Assembly (NCBI RefSeq): GCF_018687455.1
Contig: NZ_CP061291.1
Span: forward strand, 434,001-498,000
DNA: 64,000 nt
Direction: 5' to 3'
From: Polynucleobacter sp. TSB-Sco08W16
Lineage (GTDB): Bacteria > Pseudomonadota > Gammaproteobacteria > Burkholderiales > Burkholderiaceae
Part shown: positions 41,788 through 50,392 of the stretch, piece after piece
Position numbering within the stretch: position 1 is the first letter of the stretch
Layout: each line of letters opens with the position of its first letter
Notes under the pieces: generated by a model
Told to the model about the DNA's origin: nothing
Database searches by the model: none
The model's input: only the letters and a program-made list of their open reading frames with translations
Program-made: the position numbers and the translations under genes

Positions 41788-43038
41788 CTAGCTAAAACGC
41801 TGCAAGTTAGCGATGCGCAATGGGGCAGGAGGATGCGAGCTATAGAAAGCGGTATAGATCGGATCAGGCGTCAGGGTTGAAGCATTATCTTGATATAGCT
41901 TCACTAAAGCAGAAATCAAATCTTTGGCTGACGATTTTTCTGCAGCAAAGCCATCGGCTTCGTATTCGTGTTTGCGTGAAGCAAGGCTTCCTAGTGGCGT
42001 AAGGAAGAAGCTAAATACTGGTGATACCAACATAAACAGGGCGAGAGCTAGGCCACCGTTATAGCCATTGAGATTGGGCATGACGCCCAGATCGGTATAA
42101 AACCAAACTTGGGTACTGATCCAACCCAGTAATGCAAACATTGCAAAGCTCAAAGCAAAAGAAACGATCAGACGCTTGCGAATATGTTTGCACTTGAAGT
42201 GGCCTAGTTCATGTGCAAGAACCGCCTCTACTTCGCCAGGATTGAGTTTTTCAATCAGCGTATCAAAGAAGACAATCCGTTTTGCTTTTCCCATGCCCGC
42301 AAAGAATGCATTGCCGTGCGCACTCCGCTTGCTACCATCCATGACAAACAAGCCTTGGCTGGCAAAATCGCAGCGGGTAAGCAAGGCTTCGATTTGGGTT
42401 TTGAGTGGACCATCTTCTAAAGCCTGAAACTTATTAAACAGGGGTGCAATAAATGTTGGGAAGATCCATTGCATTAAGAGGCTAAATACGGAGAGTACTG
42501 CCCAAGCCCAGAGCCACCAAAGGCCTCCTGCTTTGAGCATGAGAGTCAGAATTACCCAAAGCAATGGCAAGCCAATAAGTCCGCCAAGTGCGACCCCTTT
42601 AAGCATGTCGGTAAAGAATAATTTTTTACCCATGCGGTTAAAGCCAAAGCGCTCTTCTAAATGAAATTGTTTGTACCAGGAAAAGGGAAGATCAATCATT
42701 CCCGAGATGATGGCAATGGAAGCAAGTAGAGCAATTTGCTGACCAATGCCTTCGCCCATGAATTGCAGTAGGATGAGATTCAGAATTTCTAGACCACCCA
42801 ATAAAGTGAAGGCAATTAAAATAACGGCGCTCACACCATTTTCTAAAATACTAAGGCGTAATTTGGCGATGGTGTAGTCGGCAGCTTTTTGATGTTCAGC
42901 CAGAGTCACTTTTTCAGCAAACTCCGCAGGTACGGTATCTCGATGTCGGGCAACATAGCGGATTTGCCGTTGAGAGAGCCAGTGGCGGAGGCCAAAACTG
43001 GCGATAAAGGCGATTAGGAAAACAATTGTGAAGGTCAT
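41788..43038 (-). CDS. M48 family (Ste24/CAAX prenyl protease-like) metallopeptidase
   Basis: Polytopic membrane zinc protease, 416 residues. The HExxH motif is in EAVLAHELGHFKCKHI, with the third ligand glutamate in SRKHEYEADGFA. About seven hydrophobic segments fit Ste24. I start at ATG 43038 (MTFTIVFLIAFIASFG), where the first membrane helix begins. The open frame extends to 43236, but the extra 66 residues are cysteine-rich, unlike the family, and run antisense through the orn coding region. It probably serves membrane protein quality control. Confidence 0.9.
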   Translation of the reverse strand: MTFTIVFLIAFIASFGLRHWLSQRQIRYVARHRDTVPAEFAEKVTLAEHQKAADYTIAKLRLSILENGVSAVILIAFTLLGGLEILNLILLQFMGEGIGQQIALLASIAIISGMIDLPFSWYKQFHLEERFGFNRMGKKLFFTDMLKGVALGGLIGLPLLWVILTLMLKAGGLWWLWAWAVLSVFSLLMQWIFPTFIAPLFNKFQALEDGPLKTQIEALLTRCDFASQGLFVMDGSKRSAHGNAFFAGMGKAKRIVFFDTLIEKLNPGEVEAVLAHELGHFKCKHIRKRLIVSFALSFAMFALLGWISTQVWFYTDLGVMPNLNGYNGGLALALFMLVSPVFSFFLTPLGSLASRKHEYEADGFAAEKSSAKDLISALVKLYQDNASTLTPDPIYTAFYSSHPPAPLRIANLQRFS

Positions 43039-43053
43039 GAGATCATTATAGAT

Positions 43054-43641
43054 ATGAGCGAACAAACGAATACAGCAGCAGGCAAGGTGGCACCGGCTAA
43101 TGAGCACCTCATTTGGGTGGATATGGAGATGTCGGGGCTTAACCCCGAAACAGAGCGGATTCTCGAAATCGCAATTATTGTGACAGACGCTCATCTGAAT
43201 ACCATTGCAACAGCCCCTGTTTGGGTAGTGCATCAAGAAGATGCTCTATTAGATGCCATGGATGCTTGGAATAAGGGTACCCATGGCCGCTCAGGCTTGA
43301 TTGACAAAGTCAAAGCCTCCACCATGGATGAGGCAATGGTAGAAGCAGAATGCCTTGCCTTTTTGAAGAAATATATCAAGGCTGGTATTGCTCCGATGTG
43401 TGGCAATACCATTGGTCAGGACCGTCGGTTTATGGCTAAGTACATGCCTAAGTTAGAGGCCTATTTTCATTATCGAAATGTGGATGTATCCACTTTAAAA
43501 GAACTCTGCAAGCGTTGGCATCCCGAGTTGGTAAAAGGTTTTACCAAAAAGCAGGCACATACTGCTTTGGCTGATATTGAAGAATCGATTGAAGAGTTGA
43601 AGTATTACCGCGATAAATTTATCGTGCCACTTCCTCAATAA
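43054..43641 (+). CDS. orn: Oligoribonuclease
   Basis: DEDDh exonuclease that degrades 2-5-nt RNAs and the c-di-GMP product pGpG. The first acidic pair is in WVDMEMSGLNPETERILEIA, and the tyrosine/histidine block is in KKQAHTALADIEESI. It has 195 residues. Its start is only 15 nt from that of the divergent M48 protease. A palindrome follows its stop. Confidence 0.95.
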   Translation: MSEQTNTAAGKVAPANEHLIWVDMEMSGLNPETERILEIAIIVTDAHLNTIATAPVWVVHQEDALLDAMDAWNKGTHGRSGLIDKVKASTMDEAMVEAECLAFLKKYIKAGIAPMCGNTIGQDRRFMAKYMPKLEAYFHYRNVDVSTLKELCKRWHPELVKGFTKKQAHTALADIEESIEELKYYRDKFIVPLPQ

Positions 43642-43666
43642 AAAAGTCCGCAATTGCGGACCTCTT
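43640..43666. terminator. Bidirectional terminator between orn and mog
   Basis: A perfect 16-nt palindrome GTCCGCAATTGCGGAC (43646-43661) is flanked by A6 on the left and CTCTTT on the right. On the minus strand it gives a clean T6 tail for mog, and on the plus strand a weaker tail for orn. Confidence 0.75.
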
Positions 43667-43674
43667 TGTGGGCC

Positions 43675-44298
43675 TTACTTCTTAAGAGCGCTCTTGGGTC
43701 GGAAGGCTTTGATGACCTCTTCATTGGTCTCAATATAGGGTCCGCCAATGAGGTCAATACAGTAAGGTACGGCGGCAAAGATGCCGGGCACAATCGATTT
43801 ACCGTTCTCATCCTTGAGACCCTCTAGAGTTTCTGCGATTGACTTAGGTTGACCAGGTAAATTAATGATCAGGGCAGCGTGGCCTTCGATTTCACGAAGT
43901 ACTGCAGTTTGTCTAGACAGAATGGCTGTGGGTACAAATTTAAGGCTGATCTGACGCATTTGCTCGCCAAAGCCTGGCATTTCTCGTGTACCAGCTTCAA
44001 TAGTGGCTTCAGGAGTTACATCCCTAAGAGATGGGCCAGTTCCACCAGTGGTCAGTACCAGGTCGCACCCAAACTCATCTACCAACTCAATAATCGATTC
44101 CGTAATGATTTCTGTTTCATCTGCAATGAGACGCTCATGAAAGGTGCAGGTATTGCTAATTGCCTTCATGAGCCATGCTTGGAGCGCCGGTATGCCTTCA
44201 TCCCGATAAACGCCCTTGCTGGCGCGGTCAGAAACCGAAATCAGGCCAATTTTGACCTCATTAGGCGTATTGCGTTTCAGGGCTTCGGTATGCTTCAT
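43675..44298 (-). CDS. mog: Molybdopterin adenylyltransferase (Mog/MoaB family)
   Basis: Activates molybdopterin with AMP before metal insertion. The MPT-binding signature reads TTGGTGPSLRDVTPEAT, and the fold starts KIGLISVSDRASKGVYRDEGIP. It has 207 residues, like Mog proteins and longer than MoaB. It is divergent from pmbA, with 26 nt between starts. The ModA-like binding protein at 53.8 kb is the only other possible molybdenum link in the window. Confidence 0.88.
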   Translation of the reverse strand: MKHTEALKRNTPNEVKIGLISVSDRASKGVYRDEGIPALQAWLMKAISNTCTFHERLIADETEIITESIIELVDEFGCDLVLTTGGTGPSLRDVTPEATIEAGTREMPGFGEQMRQISLKFVPTAILSRQTAVLREIEGHAALIINLPGQPKSIAETLEGLKDENGKSIVPGIFAAVPYCIDLIGGPYIETNEEVIKAFRPKSALKK

Positions 44299-44324
44299 GT
44301 TTCTATTCTAGCTATTATTAGGGC

Positions 44325-45671
44325 ATGTTTACATATTCATCTAGCCAGTTTCAAGAAATTATCAATTTCATGCTCAAAGAGGCCAAAAGAAGGGGTGCCT
44401 CTGACGCGGTCGCGGAGATCTCCGAAGGTCAAGGGCTTTCAGTAACCGTTCGCAAGGGCGAGGTTGAGACCATTGAGCAAAGTCTGGATAAACAGGTGGG
44501 GGTGACTTTATTTTTGGGTCATCACCGAGGTAATGCCAGCACGAGTGATTTTTCAAAAGAGTCTTTAAAGGCTACCGTAGATGCTGCGTATCACATTGCC
44601 CAGCATACCGCTGAAGATAATTGCGCTGGTCCAGCCGAAGCAGAATTATTAGAAAAAAATCCACAGGATCTGGATTTATTCCACCCATGGGATATTGATG
44701 CAAAGCACGCAGTAGAAATTGCGCGTATATCAGAAGGCGCTGCATTTGCAGTGAGTAAGCAAATTCAAAATAGTGATGGTGCATCAGTCTCTGCGCACCA
44801 TGCCCATTTCATGATGGGAACCTCACACGGATTTATGGGGGGTTATCCATTTTCTCGTCACTATATTTCGTGCGCACCCATTGCAAGCGAAGGTGGGAAA
44901 AAATCTCACATGCAACGGGACGATTGGTATTCCAGTTCGCGTATTCCCGAGGAGTTAGCCGATCCTGCGGCAATTGGTAGGTATGCGGCTCAGCGAGCAC
45001 TCTCACGTTTAAAGGCGCGGTCGCTCACTACACGCCGCTGCCCTGTGATCTTTGAGGCGCCCTTAGCGGCGGGCTTACTTGGTGGTTTGGTGCAAGCAGT
45101 GTCTGGCGGAGCTTTATACCGTCGCTCGAGTTTTTTGCTCGATAGCCTCGGAAAACAAGTGTTACCTAAACATGTCAGTCTTTTTGAGAATCCCCATCTC
45201 AAAGCAATGACAGGTAGTGCACCATTTGATGAAGAGGGTGTGAAAACTGCTGCTCGTACGGTTGTCGATAAAGGAATTTTGGAGGGCTATTTTCTCTCTA
45301 CCTATTCTGCGCGCAAGCTAGGTATGCAGACCACTGGTAATGCAGGTGGTTCACATCACCTAACATTGCAAAGCAAGAAGACGCCGAAAGGGGGATTGCC
45401 TGCGCTCTTAAAAGAAATGGGAACAGGTTTGCTTGTGACTGAATTAATGGGTCAGGGCGTCAATTATGTGACTGGAGATTACTCTCGCGGTGCATTTGGC
45501 TACTGGGTTGAGAATGGTGAGATTCAGTATCCAGTGGAAGAAGTAACGATTGCCGGTAACTTGCGCGATATGCTTTTAGATATTGCGTTGATTGGTAGCG
45601 ATACCTTAATCAGAGGCACTAAGGAGACGGGTTCAATTTTGATTGGATCAATGACGGTTGGTGGAAAATAA
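44325..45671 (+). CDS. pmbA: Metalloprotease PmbA/TldE
   Basis: Subunit of the TldD/TldE (PmbA) heterodimeric protease, which trims modified peptides such as microcins and takes part in toxin-antitoxin turnover. The 448 residues include the N-terminal RGASDAVAEISEGQGLSVTVRKGEVE region and the C-terminal YVTGDYSRGAFGYWVENGEI block. TldE itself lacks the HExxxH of TldD, as seen here. No tldD is in the window. Confidence 0.92.
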   Translation: MFTYSSSQFQEIINFMLKEAKRRGASDAVAEISEGQGLSVTVRKGEVETIEQSLDKQVGVTLFLGHHRGNASTSDFSKESLKATVDAAYHIAQHTAEDNCAGPAEAELLEKNPQDLDLFHPWDIDAKHAVEIARISEGAAFAVSKQIQNSDGASVSAHHAHFMMGTSHGFMGGYPFSRHYISCAPIASEGGKKSHMQRDDWYSSSRIPEELADPAAIGRYAAQRALSRLKARSLTTRRCPVIFEAPLAAGLLGGLVQAVSGGALYRRSSFLLDSLGKQVLPKHVSLFENPHLKAMTGSAPFDEEGVKTAARTVVDKGILEGYFLSTYSARKLGMQTTGNAGGSHHLTLQSKKTPKGGLPALLKEMGTGLLVTELMGQGVNYVTGDYSRGAFGYWVENGEIQYPVEEVTIAGNLRDMLLDIALIGSDTLIRGTKETGSILIGSMTVGGK

Positions 45672-45724
45672 ACCTAGCAATAGAATCTGTAATAAATATT
45701 GAAAAATACTGAAGGGAGATTGGA

Positions 45725-46807
45725 ATGCAAAGACGCTCTTTTTTAAAGAAGGCAACGATAGGTGCAGGAGTTGCAGCGATTGGTGCCCCAGCAATTGCAC
45801 AAAGTTTGCCTACGCTCAACTGGCGTTTGGTATCTAGCTTTCCTAAATCTCTGGACACTCTGTATGGCACTCCAGAAGTCTTTGCAAACTCTTTACGTAA
45901 GGCGACGGACGGTAAATTTAATGTCAAAGTCTTTGCAGCTGGTGAGCTTGTGCCGGCATTGCAGGTGCTAGATGCTGTTCAAAATGGCACCGTAGAGTGC
46001 GGTCACACAGCTAGTTATTACTACTTAGGTAAAAATAGCGCCTTCATTTTTGATACTGCAGCCCCATTTGGTATGACTGCCCGTCAGCAATCCGCATGGA
46101 TGCTGCACGGTAATGGCATGAAGTTAATGCGTGAACTCTATGCAAGCTACAACATTGTCAATTTTCTGGGCGGTCAGACTGGTACTCAAATGGGCGGTTG
46201 GTTCCGTAAAGAAATTAAATCACCAGAAGATCTTAAGGGGCTCAAATTCAGGATCGCGGGTTTTGCCGGTCAAGTATTGGCAAAGCTAGGCGTTGTCCCG
46301 CAACAGCTGCCCGCTGGTGAGATTTATTCAGCCCTAGAAAAGGGCACCATTGATGCTGCTGAGTTTGTTGGGCCATACGATGATGAAAAGCTTGGCTTGG
46401 CAAAGGTAGCCAAAAATTATTACTATCCGGCCTTTTGGGAGGGCGCTGCAGGACTATCGTTTTTAGTGAATAAAAAACAGTGGGATGCATTGCCGCCTTC
46501 ATATCAAGCAGCATGGGAGGCAGCTTGCTTTGAGGCTCATACTGATATGTGCGCAAAGTACGATGCCCTCAATCCTCCTGCCTTACAACGTCTTTTGCAA
46601 AATGGCGCCGTATTGCGTAAATTTAATACTTCTGTAATGGATGCATGTTTTAAAGCCAGCCAAGAGACCTATGCTGAAGAGTCTGCCAAGAATCCGCAAT
46701 TTAAAAAGATCTTTGATGATTATCGCGTCTTTAGAAATATGGAAGCGCAGTGGTTTGGAGTTGCTGAGCAAGCATTTGCTCAATACAGTTTCAATAAAAA
46801 ACTGTAA
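45725..46807 (+). CDS. TRAP-type solute-binding protein (DctP/TakP-like), Tat signal
   Basis: A 360-residue periplasmic binding protein. The N-terminus MQRRSFLKKATIGAGVAAIG has a twin-arginine RRSFLKK motif, then cleavage near AIAQ. Family blocks include KSPEDLKGLKFRIAGFAGQVLAKLG and AAEFVGPYDDEKLGL, as in TakP-type receptors for 2-oxo or hydroxy acids. No DctQ/DctM membrane subunits are near, so it must work with a remote transporter. A strong terminator follows. Confidence 0.9.
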   Translation: MQRRSFLKKATIGAGVAAIGAPAIAQSLPTLNWRLVSSFPKSLDTLYGTPEVFANSLRKATDGKFNVKVFAAGELVPALQVLDAVQNGTVECGHTASYYYLGKNSAFIFDTAAPFGMTARQQSAWMLHGNGMKLMRELYASYNIVNFLGGQTGTQMGGWFRKEIKSPEDLKGLKFRIAGFAGQVLAKLGVVPQQLPAGEIYSALEKGTIDAAEFVGPYDDEKLGLAKVAKNYYYPAFWEGAAGLSFLVNKKQWDALPPSYQAAWEAACFEAHTDMCAKYDALNPPALQRLLQNGAVLRKFNTSVMDACFKASQETYAEESAKNPQFKKIFDDYRVFRNMEAQWFGVAEQAFAQYSFNKKL

Positions 46808-46829
46808 GAGGCTACTTTGCTTTCACCCC

Positions 46830-46859
46830 AAGGGCTCAATTGAGCCCTTTTTCTTTTTT
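46830..46859 (+). terminator. Rho-independent terminator
   Basis: AAGGGCTCAA pairs perfectly with TTGAGCCCTT, followed by TTTCTTTTTT. It closes the TRAP binding-protein gene and isolates the Nramp-related gene downstream. Confidence 0.9.
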
Positions 46860-46911
46860 AAGCTATTCCGCACTACACTAGAACAATGATTGCTAATCAA
46901 CTGCCAGCATT

Positions 46912-48195
46912 GTGAATCTCTCCACTATCTGGACGCGTATTAAGCAGCATCCTTTATCAAGGGTAGGTCCAGGCTTAGTCACTGGAGTTGCTGATGATGA
47001 TCCGAGTGGTATCGTCACTTACTCTCAAGCTGGAGCGCAGTTTGGCCTCAATATGTTGTGGACCATGCCCTTTGCATATCCCTTGATGTCGACTATTCAA
47101 GTGCTGTGCGCGCGTATAGGTCGAGTCACAGGAAGAGGGCTCTCAGCTAATATGAAATTGGCATTTCCTCCGGCCGTACTCATCATCCTTGTCAGTATTC
47201 TCTTGATTGCCAATGTGCTCAATATTGCTGCTGATATTGCAGCGATGGGTGAGGTTGCTCAATTGGTCACTGGAGTTAATTGGCACATCATGACTGGAGT
47301 GTTTGTTTTATTCACGCTACTGCTGCAAATCTTGATTCCTTATAGACATTATGTATTTTTCTTGAAGTGGCTTTCCCTATCCTTATTGGCTTACGGTGCG
47401 GTTCTCTTTACAGTGCATGTTCCTTGGGGTGATGTCATTTGGAGTACCTTTTTCCCAAGCTTTCCCATGAATGCAGATTCCGCAGCAGTAGTAGTGGGTG
47501 TATTCGGTACAACAATTAGCCCCTATTTATTCTTTTGGCAGGCTTCGCAAGAGGTGGAGGATATGAATATGCGCCATGAGAAAAGCTTGCTCAAGGACGT
47601 TGACGAGCCTGGAAAGTTAGAGATTCATTCTGAACTGCGTAGGATTTCTTGGGATACCTGGAGCGGTATGTTGTATTCCAATGTGGCTGCCTACTGCATC
47701 ATTTTGGCAACCGCAGTCACTCTGGATGTTGCAGGTATTCGGGATATTAATACAGCTGCTGAAGCTGCTTCAGCATTAAGACCCCTGGCAGGAGAATTTG
47801 CCTTCCTTTTATTTGCGCTGGGTATTCTAGGTGTGGGTCTCATGGGTGTGCCAGTCTTAGCTGGATCAGCAGCCTATGCTTTATCAGAAGTGTTTGGATG
47901 GCGATCTAGTCTTGAAGATACTGCAAAGCAAGCTAGTAAGTTTTATTTAATCATCGCCCTAAGTGTGTTGGGCGCTTTAGCAATTCAGTATTCGCCTATC
48001 AGCCCTATGAAAGCCCTGTTTTGGAGTGCAGTCCTCAATGGGGTAGTTGCAGTCCCGCTAATGGTTGCCATCATGATTCTCTCTTCTAGTACCTCAGTCA
48101 TGGGGCCACACGTAGCCACTAGGAGTATGAAAATATTTGGCTGGCTAGCAACCGCCTTTATGGCGATAGCAGCGATCTATATGTTTATCGCTTAA
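46912..48195 (+). CDS. Nramp-related divalent metal transporter
   Basis: A 427-residue protein with about eleven hydrophobic segments of the Nramp/LeuT-like fold. It starts with GTG and has no clear ribosome site. The first unwound helix motif, Asp-Pro-Gly-Asn in Mn/Fe Nramps, here reads Asp30-Pro31-Ser32-Gly33, so the asparagine metal ligand is missing. The TM6 region reads TTISPYLFFWQASQE, without the usual Ala-x-x-Met-Pro. This places it outside canonical MntH; the substrate may be another divalent ion. Its 3' end overlaps the convergent esterase gene by 4 nt. Confidence 0.8.
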   Translation: MNLSTIWTRIKQHPLSRVGPGLVTGVADDDPSGIVTYSQAGAQFGLNMLWTMPFAYPLMSTIQVLCARIGRVTGRGLSANMKLAFPPAVLIILVSILLIANVLNIAADIAAMGEVAQLVTGVNWHIMTGVFVLFTLLLQILIPYRHYVFFLKWLSLSLLAYGAVLFTVHVPWGDVIWSTFFPSFPMNADSAAVVVGVFGTTISPYLFFWQASQEVEDMNMRHEKSLLKDVDEPGKLEIHSELRRISWDTWSGMLYSNVAAYCIILATAVTLDVAGIRDINTAAEAASALRPLAGEFAFLLFALGILGVGLMGVPVLAGSAAYALSEVFGWRSSLEDTAKQASKFYLIIALSVLGALAIQYSPISPMKALFWSAVLNGVVAVPLMVAIMILSSSTSVMGPHVATRSMKIFGWLATAFMAIAAIYMFIA

Positions 48196-48857
48196 GAATT
48201 GATCAAAACACTCTGCAAGAAGCGGGAGATATCCATAAGCTCTTCATGATTGACGGAGTGCTCCATAGGATATTCATTCCAGCTCACTTGATACCCCATT
48301 TTTTCTAGCATGGCATAGGACGCTTCAGCGCGTTCAGGTACCACAACTTCATCATACAGGCCATGTGCCATAAAGATTGGCGTAGTTTGGTTAGCGGAAT
48401 GTTTTTCCGTATGGAGTGACATTGCCAATGGTAGGTATCCGGATAAAGCCATAATGCCAGCGAGCTTGTGTGGAAAGCGAAGCCCGGTGTGTAAAGCCAT
48501 TGCACAACCTTGCGAGAATCCTGCCAAAACAATCTTGTTATAAGCAATCCCACGACTGGCTTCACGTTCAATAAGTTCAGTTACGGACGCGGCCGATTGA
48601 TGAATGCCATCAGCATCTTCTTGATCCATCAGATTTCTGCCGATGATGTCATACCAGGCAGGCATCACATAGCCGCCATTTACCGTCACTGGCATGCTGG
48701 GCGCGCTTGGAAAAATGAACCGAATAGCCGGGCATCCCTGAAGGTGTAGCTCAGGAACAATGGGCACAAAATCATTGCCATCAGCACCTAGACCATGCAG
48801 CCAAATAACAGCAGCACTAGGATTGGGAGCAGTTTCTAATTCGATGCAAGGCAACAT
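48192..48857 (-). CDS. Carboxylesterase/phospholipase family serine hydrolase
   Basis: A 221-residue alpha/beta hydrolase of the acyl-protein thioesterase/EstB group. The N-terminal VIWLHGLGADGNDF oxyanion region, the nucleophile elbow AGFSQGCAM (Ser115), the acid in HGLYDEVVV and the histidine in MEHSVNHEEL are all present. There is no signal peptide, so it is cytoplasmic. The natural ester is unknown. Confidence 0.88.
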   Translation of the reverse strand: MLPCIELETAPNPSAAVIWLHGLGADGNDFVPIVPELHLQGCPAIRFIFPSAPSMPVTVNGGYVMPAWYDIIGRNLMDQEDADGIHQSAASVTELIEREASRGIAYNKIVLAGFSQGCAMALHTGLRFPHKLAGIMALSGYLPLAMSLHTEKHSANQTTPIFMAHGLYDEVVVPERAEASYAMLEKMGYQVSWNEYPMEHSVNHEELMDISRFLQSVLINS

Positions 48858-48957
48858 AATGATTTCGCTTTCCTTAAAAGACTATCTTTCGGTATGAGTC
48901 TATTCTAATGGGGTGTAGTATGTTTATAAGAATTCTGATTGCTATCGGAGGTGCCCA

Positions 48958-49185
48958 ATGAAGCCGTTTTATATAGACTATCCGCAAGAAAAGATTGAAG
49001 AGCATCAGCATGCATATCGATGTTCTTATTGCAAGATACCCACGACTATTATTTTTGGCCTATTAGAGAATCATGCTGACAATTGCACCTACCGCACTCA
49101 GCAGAGTCAGTGGGCTCAATTGGGGGCGAAGCTAAAACCCCAACAAAAACATTTTGATGAAGCCCATGCTGACGAGGTCGATTAA
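48958..49185 (+). CDS. Small protein with possible CCHC-like zinc site
   Basis: A 75-residue protein, charged and without membrane segments. Cys22-x-x-Cys25 and, 17 residues on, His-x-x-x-Cys (HADNC) could bind zinc. A strong GGAGGTG ribosome site precedes the ATG. The next gene starts directly at its stop, so the two are coupled. I do not recognise the family. Confidence 0.68.
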   Translation: MKPFYIDYPQEKIEEHQHAYRCSYCKIPTTIIFGLLENHADNCTYRTQQSQWAQLGAKLKPQQKHFDEAHADEVD

Positions 49186-49563
49186 ATGAAAACCTATCCA
49201 ATTGCAATTGAATTAACTGTCTGGTTTGATTTGGGTCTGAATCAATACGAAGTTACCATTGATAGCGTATCGAAGATTTCCGTTAAGCGAACTGATGATG
49301 TCCTGCATAGCCGTGAACTTTCTGATTCAGAATCACAAATACTGCTGGAAGCCATTGAAACCTTGAAGGTTCCGGTCACCGAGGAAATGAAGGCAGACCC
49401 AGAAAACAAAGCTAGTTCAAGTTATGAGTTGATTATTGAATCCGCCCATTTCTCATTGGAATTCAATTGGGAGAATTTGGATGTAGAAGCGAGTAGTTCT
49501 AATACGTTTGAATCTGTAATTAAACTAGCCAGCCTAATCCAGAGTTTGGACTTGGATCACTAG
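49186..49563 (+). CDS. Hypothetical protein coupled to the small zinc-site protein
   Basis: A 125-residue acidic protein (many Glu/Ser, no cysteine) with alternating beta-like segments and no signal peptide. The ATG touches the stop of the preceding gene. No known domain could be named. The pair lies between an esterase and a small minus-strand gene. Confidence 0.62.
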   Translation: MKTYPIAIELTVWFDLGLNQYEVTIDSVSKISVKRTDDVLHSRELSDSESQILLEAIETLKVPVTEEMKADPENKASSSYELIIESAHFSLEFNWENLDVEASSSNTFESVIKLASLIQSLDLDH

Positions 49564-49573
49564 CTGAACTAGC

Positions 49574-49792
49574 CTATGCCTCAACCACTACAAAGTCTCC
49601 TTGGGAGACTTTTTCTCTAAATTGAGAGAATGAAAAGAGTGCTTTAATCTTTTTGGTATTGATGACTTCTATCTTCCCCTCTGGAGTCAGATTGGCAAGA
49701 TACTCTCCCTCCGGAAAGAGGGCCTCAGGCACACTTTCAGTGTTATGGATTTGGGCGCTAAGGACTAAAGATTTGGTAATTTTGATACGCAT
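49574..49792 (-). CDS. Small hypothetical protein, 72 aa
   Basis: A 72-residue frame, MRIKITKSLVLSAQIHN..., ending GDFVVVEA. It is rich in short beta-like stretches, as in small barrel or hypothetical envelope proteins, but has no recognised motif. It is convergent with the 125-aa gene, 10 nt apart. Codon use looks like that of its neighbours. It could be real or chance; the tight packing favours real. Confidence 0.5.
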   Translation of the reverse strand: MRIKITKSLVLSAQIHNTESVPEALFPEGEYLANLTPEGKIEVINTKKIKALFSFSQFREKVSQGDFVVVEA

Positions 49793-49854
49793 AACCTATC
49801 TTAAGTTCTAGAAATTAGTAGTAATTTCCAATCTGCACAATAAAGAAAATTGCA

Positions 49855-49871
49855 TGCACCAATTGGGTGTT
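49855..49871 (+). promoter_or_regulatory. Weak NtrC-like site ahead of the PII gene
   Basis: TGCACCA-N3-GGGTGTT matches the NtrC half-site TGCACCA exactly on the left and 4 of 7 on the right. It lies about 180 nt ahead of glnB. No convincing sigma-54 promoter (GG-N10-GC with flanks) was found between, so the call is tentative. Confidence 0.3.
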
Positions 49872-49946
49872 TACCGATTGGGGGGATTGGAGGCCCAATA
49901 AAAAGGACGCAAGACTGCATTAAGACTGGGAATTGACTCCTAACTC

Positions 49947-50007
49947 GCACTTAAGTAGTGCAAGTCATTGAAATGACACAAAAAACAATGTTGTTTAATG
50001 ACTTAAG
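49947..50007. promoter_or_regulatory. Cluster of three inverted repeats ahead of glnB
   Basis: Three short palindromes follow each other: GCACT-N5-AGTGC (49947-49961), GTCATT-GA-AATGAC (49964-49977) and AAACAA-TG-TTGTTT (49983-49996). AAGTCATT at 49962 also pairs with AATGACTT at 49997, so alternative folds are possible. They may be operators or leader structures of the PII gene. Confidence 0.4.
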
Positions 50008-50048
50008 CAAGTAAATGGTCACCTCATCATTGTGTTTATTAATTCCAT

Positions 50049-50387
50049 ATGAAACTCATCTCTGCAATCATTAAGCCTTTTAAATTAGACGAGGTGCACG
50101 AGGCTTTGTCGCATATTGGTATTAATAGTATGACTACTTATGATGTGCGAGGCTTTGGGCGACAGAAAGGTCATACTGAGCTTTATCGTGGGGCTGAATA
50201 TGTGATCGACTTCCTATTGAAGGTAAAAATAGAGGTTGCTGTTGATGATGAGATGCTGCCAGAGGCTTTGCATGTGATTTCAAAGTCAGCATTTACTGGC
50301 AAGATTGGCGATGGAAAAATCTTTGTCAATACCATTGAAGATGTTGTTCGCATTCGCACTGGAGAGAGTGGCCCACCTGCGCTCTAG
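50049..50387 (+). CDS. glnB: Nitrogen regulatory protein P-II
   Basis: Small trimeric nitrogen and energy sensor of 112 residues. The T-loop is RQKGHTELYRGAEY, with the uridylylated tyrosine at position 51, exactly as in E. coli. The PROSITE-like C-terminal block TGKIGDGKIFV is present. No amtB is adjacent, so glnB is more likely than glnK. The gene stands alone, followed 5 nt later by a gamma-glutamylcyclotransferase-like gene. Confidence 0.93.
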   Translation: MKLISAIIKPFKLDEVHEALSHIGINSMTTYDVRGFGRQKGHTELYRGAEYVIDFLLKVKIEVAVDDEMLPEALHVISKSAFTGKIGDGKIFVNTIEDVVRIRTGESGPPAL

Positions 50388-50392
50388 CCTTT

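Noticed and set aside
41788..43236. Long form of the M48 protease with 66 extra N-terminal residues
   Set aside because: The extension is cysteine-rich, runs antisense through the orn coding sequence and precedes the first membrane helix; the internal ATG at 43038 fits the family.
43879..44445. 188-codon plus-strand frame through mog and into pmbA
   Set aside because: It is the shadow of mog on the opposite strand and has no recognisable domain; mog and pmbA are both clear genes.
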